The notes under the pieces were generated by a model. It did no database searches. It saw nothing but the letters and a program-made list of their open reading frames with translations, and was not told the origin of the DNA. From Syntrophomonadaceae bacterium (GTDB taxonomy: Bacteria > Bacillota > Ch66 > Ch109), in contig JAAZDI010000256.1 in the NCBI GenBank assembly GCA_012512295.1, positions 1 to 5,752 of the forward strand: DNA of 5,752 bases. Reading direction: 5' to 3'. The position numbers were made by a program, and so were the translations under genes. Each line of letters starts with the position of its first letter. Positions within the stretch are counted from its first letter, which is position 1. Below are positions 5,620 through 5,752 of this stretch, piece after piece.

Positions 5620-5752
5620 AAAAACAGAATTTAATTTTTAAATCTGATTCAAAGAAATAATAATTAAACATCATAATATAATAAAATAAATTTTCTTTTA
5701 TTTTATATTCTATTGTTTAGGCAATAGTTAAAGTTAATTACATGATCTATAT
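5620..5752. other. AT-rich non-coding tail with two short inverted repeats
   Basis: Composition changes sharply after about 5620 to a very AT-rich stretch without a supported reading frame. ATAAAATAAA (5681-5690) is the exact inverse of TTTATTTTAT (5697-5706), with a 6-base loop. CTATTG (5710-5715) is the exact inverse of CAATAG (5722-5727) and can be extended by one G-U pair. Neither is followed by a T-run on the plus strand. The region may be an intergenic spacer, a weak terminator or the upstream region of a gene beyond the window. Confidence 0.5.

Noticed and set aside
5710..5727. CTATTG...CAATAG hairpin as an intrinsic terminator.
   Set aside because: The stem is short and AT-rich, and no T-run follows on either strand.
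5742..5752. ATG at 5742 as the start of another gene.
   Set aside because: No ribosome site precedes it and only three codons are visible.

Overview
The window looks like chromosomal DNA of a spore-forming member of the Bacillota (Firmicutes), more likely an anaerobic clostridial or Peptococcaceae-type lineage than Bacillus. This is inferred from strong AGGAGG/GGAGG-type Shine-Dalgarno sites, frequent GTG starts, a moderate to low GC content judged by eye, and above all the gene order spoVK-hflX-ynbB. That order is the one known from Bacillus subtilis, where glnR and glnA follow. The genus cannot be read from the sequence alone.

Layout. Positions 1-1064 hold two minus-strand genes. A LemA-family membrane protein (1064 to 504) is followed 40 bases later by a secreted or membrane-anchored TPM-domain (YgcG-like) protein, which starts at 463 and runs off the left edge. 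Positions 1065-1251 form a divergent intergenic region with a candidate promoter for each direction and a 15-base dyad, TTGTAA-N3-TTACAA, close to the spoVK side. Positions 1252-5572 hold four plus-strand genes with gaps of 39, 41 and 20 bases: a SpoVK/CbbX-type AAA+ ATPase, the ribosome-associated GTPase HflX, a PLP-dependent methionine gamma-lyase-like protein (YnbB, 'aluminium resistance' family), and a small DUF456 integral membrane protein. The last 180 bases are non-coding and become very AT-rich. They contain short inverted repeats but no convincing intrinsic terminator.

How the genes may work together. LemA and TPM-domain proteins commonly occur as neighbours and probably act together at the cell envelope. 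The plus-strand cluster is probably one transcription unit led by the sporulation-type ATPase. A near-perfect extended -10 (TGGTATAAT) just before hflX suggests that hflX and the genes after it also have their own vegetative promoter. The four plus-strand genes have no obvious common biochemical pathway; their adjacency is conserved context rather than a demonstrated system.

I found no mobile element, CRISPR array, tRNA or rRNA gene, and no evidence for a new multi-gene system. The points most worth checking are the dyad in the divergent promoter region, the very short leader and missing Shine-Dalgarno at hflX, the uncharacterised N-terminal extension of the SpoVK-like ATPase, and the replacement of glnR-glnA by a DUF456 gene.
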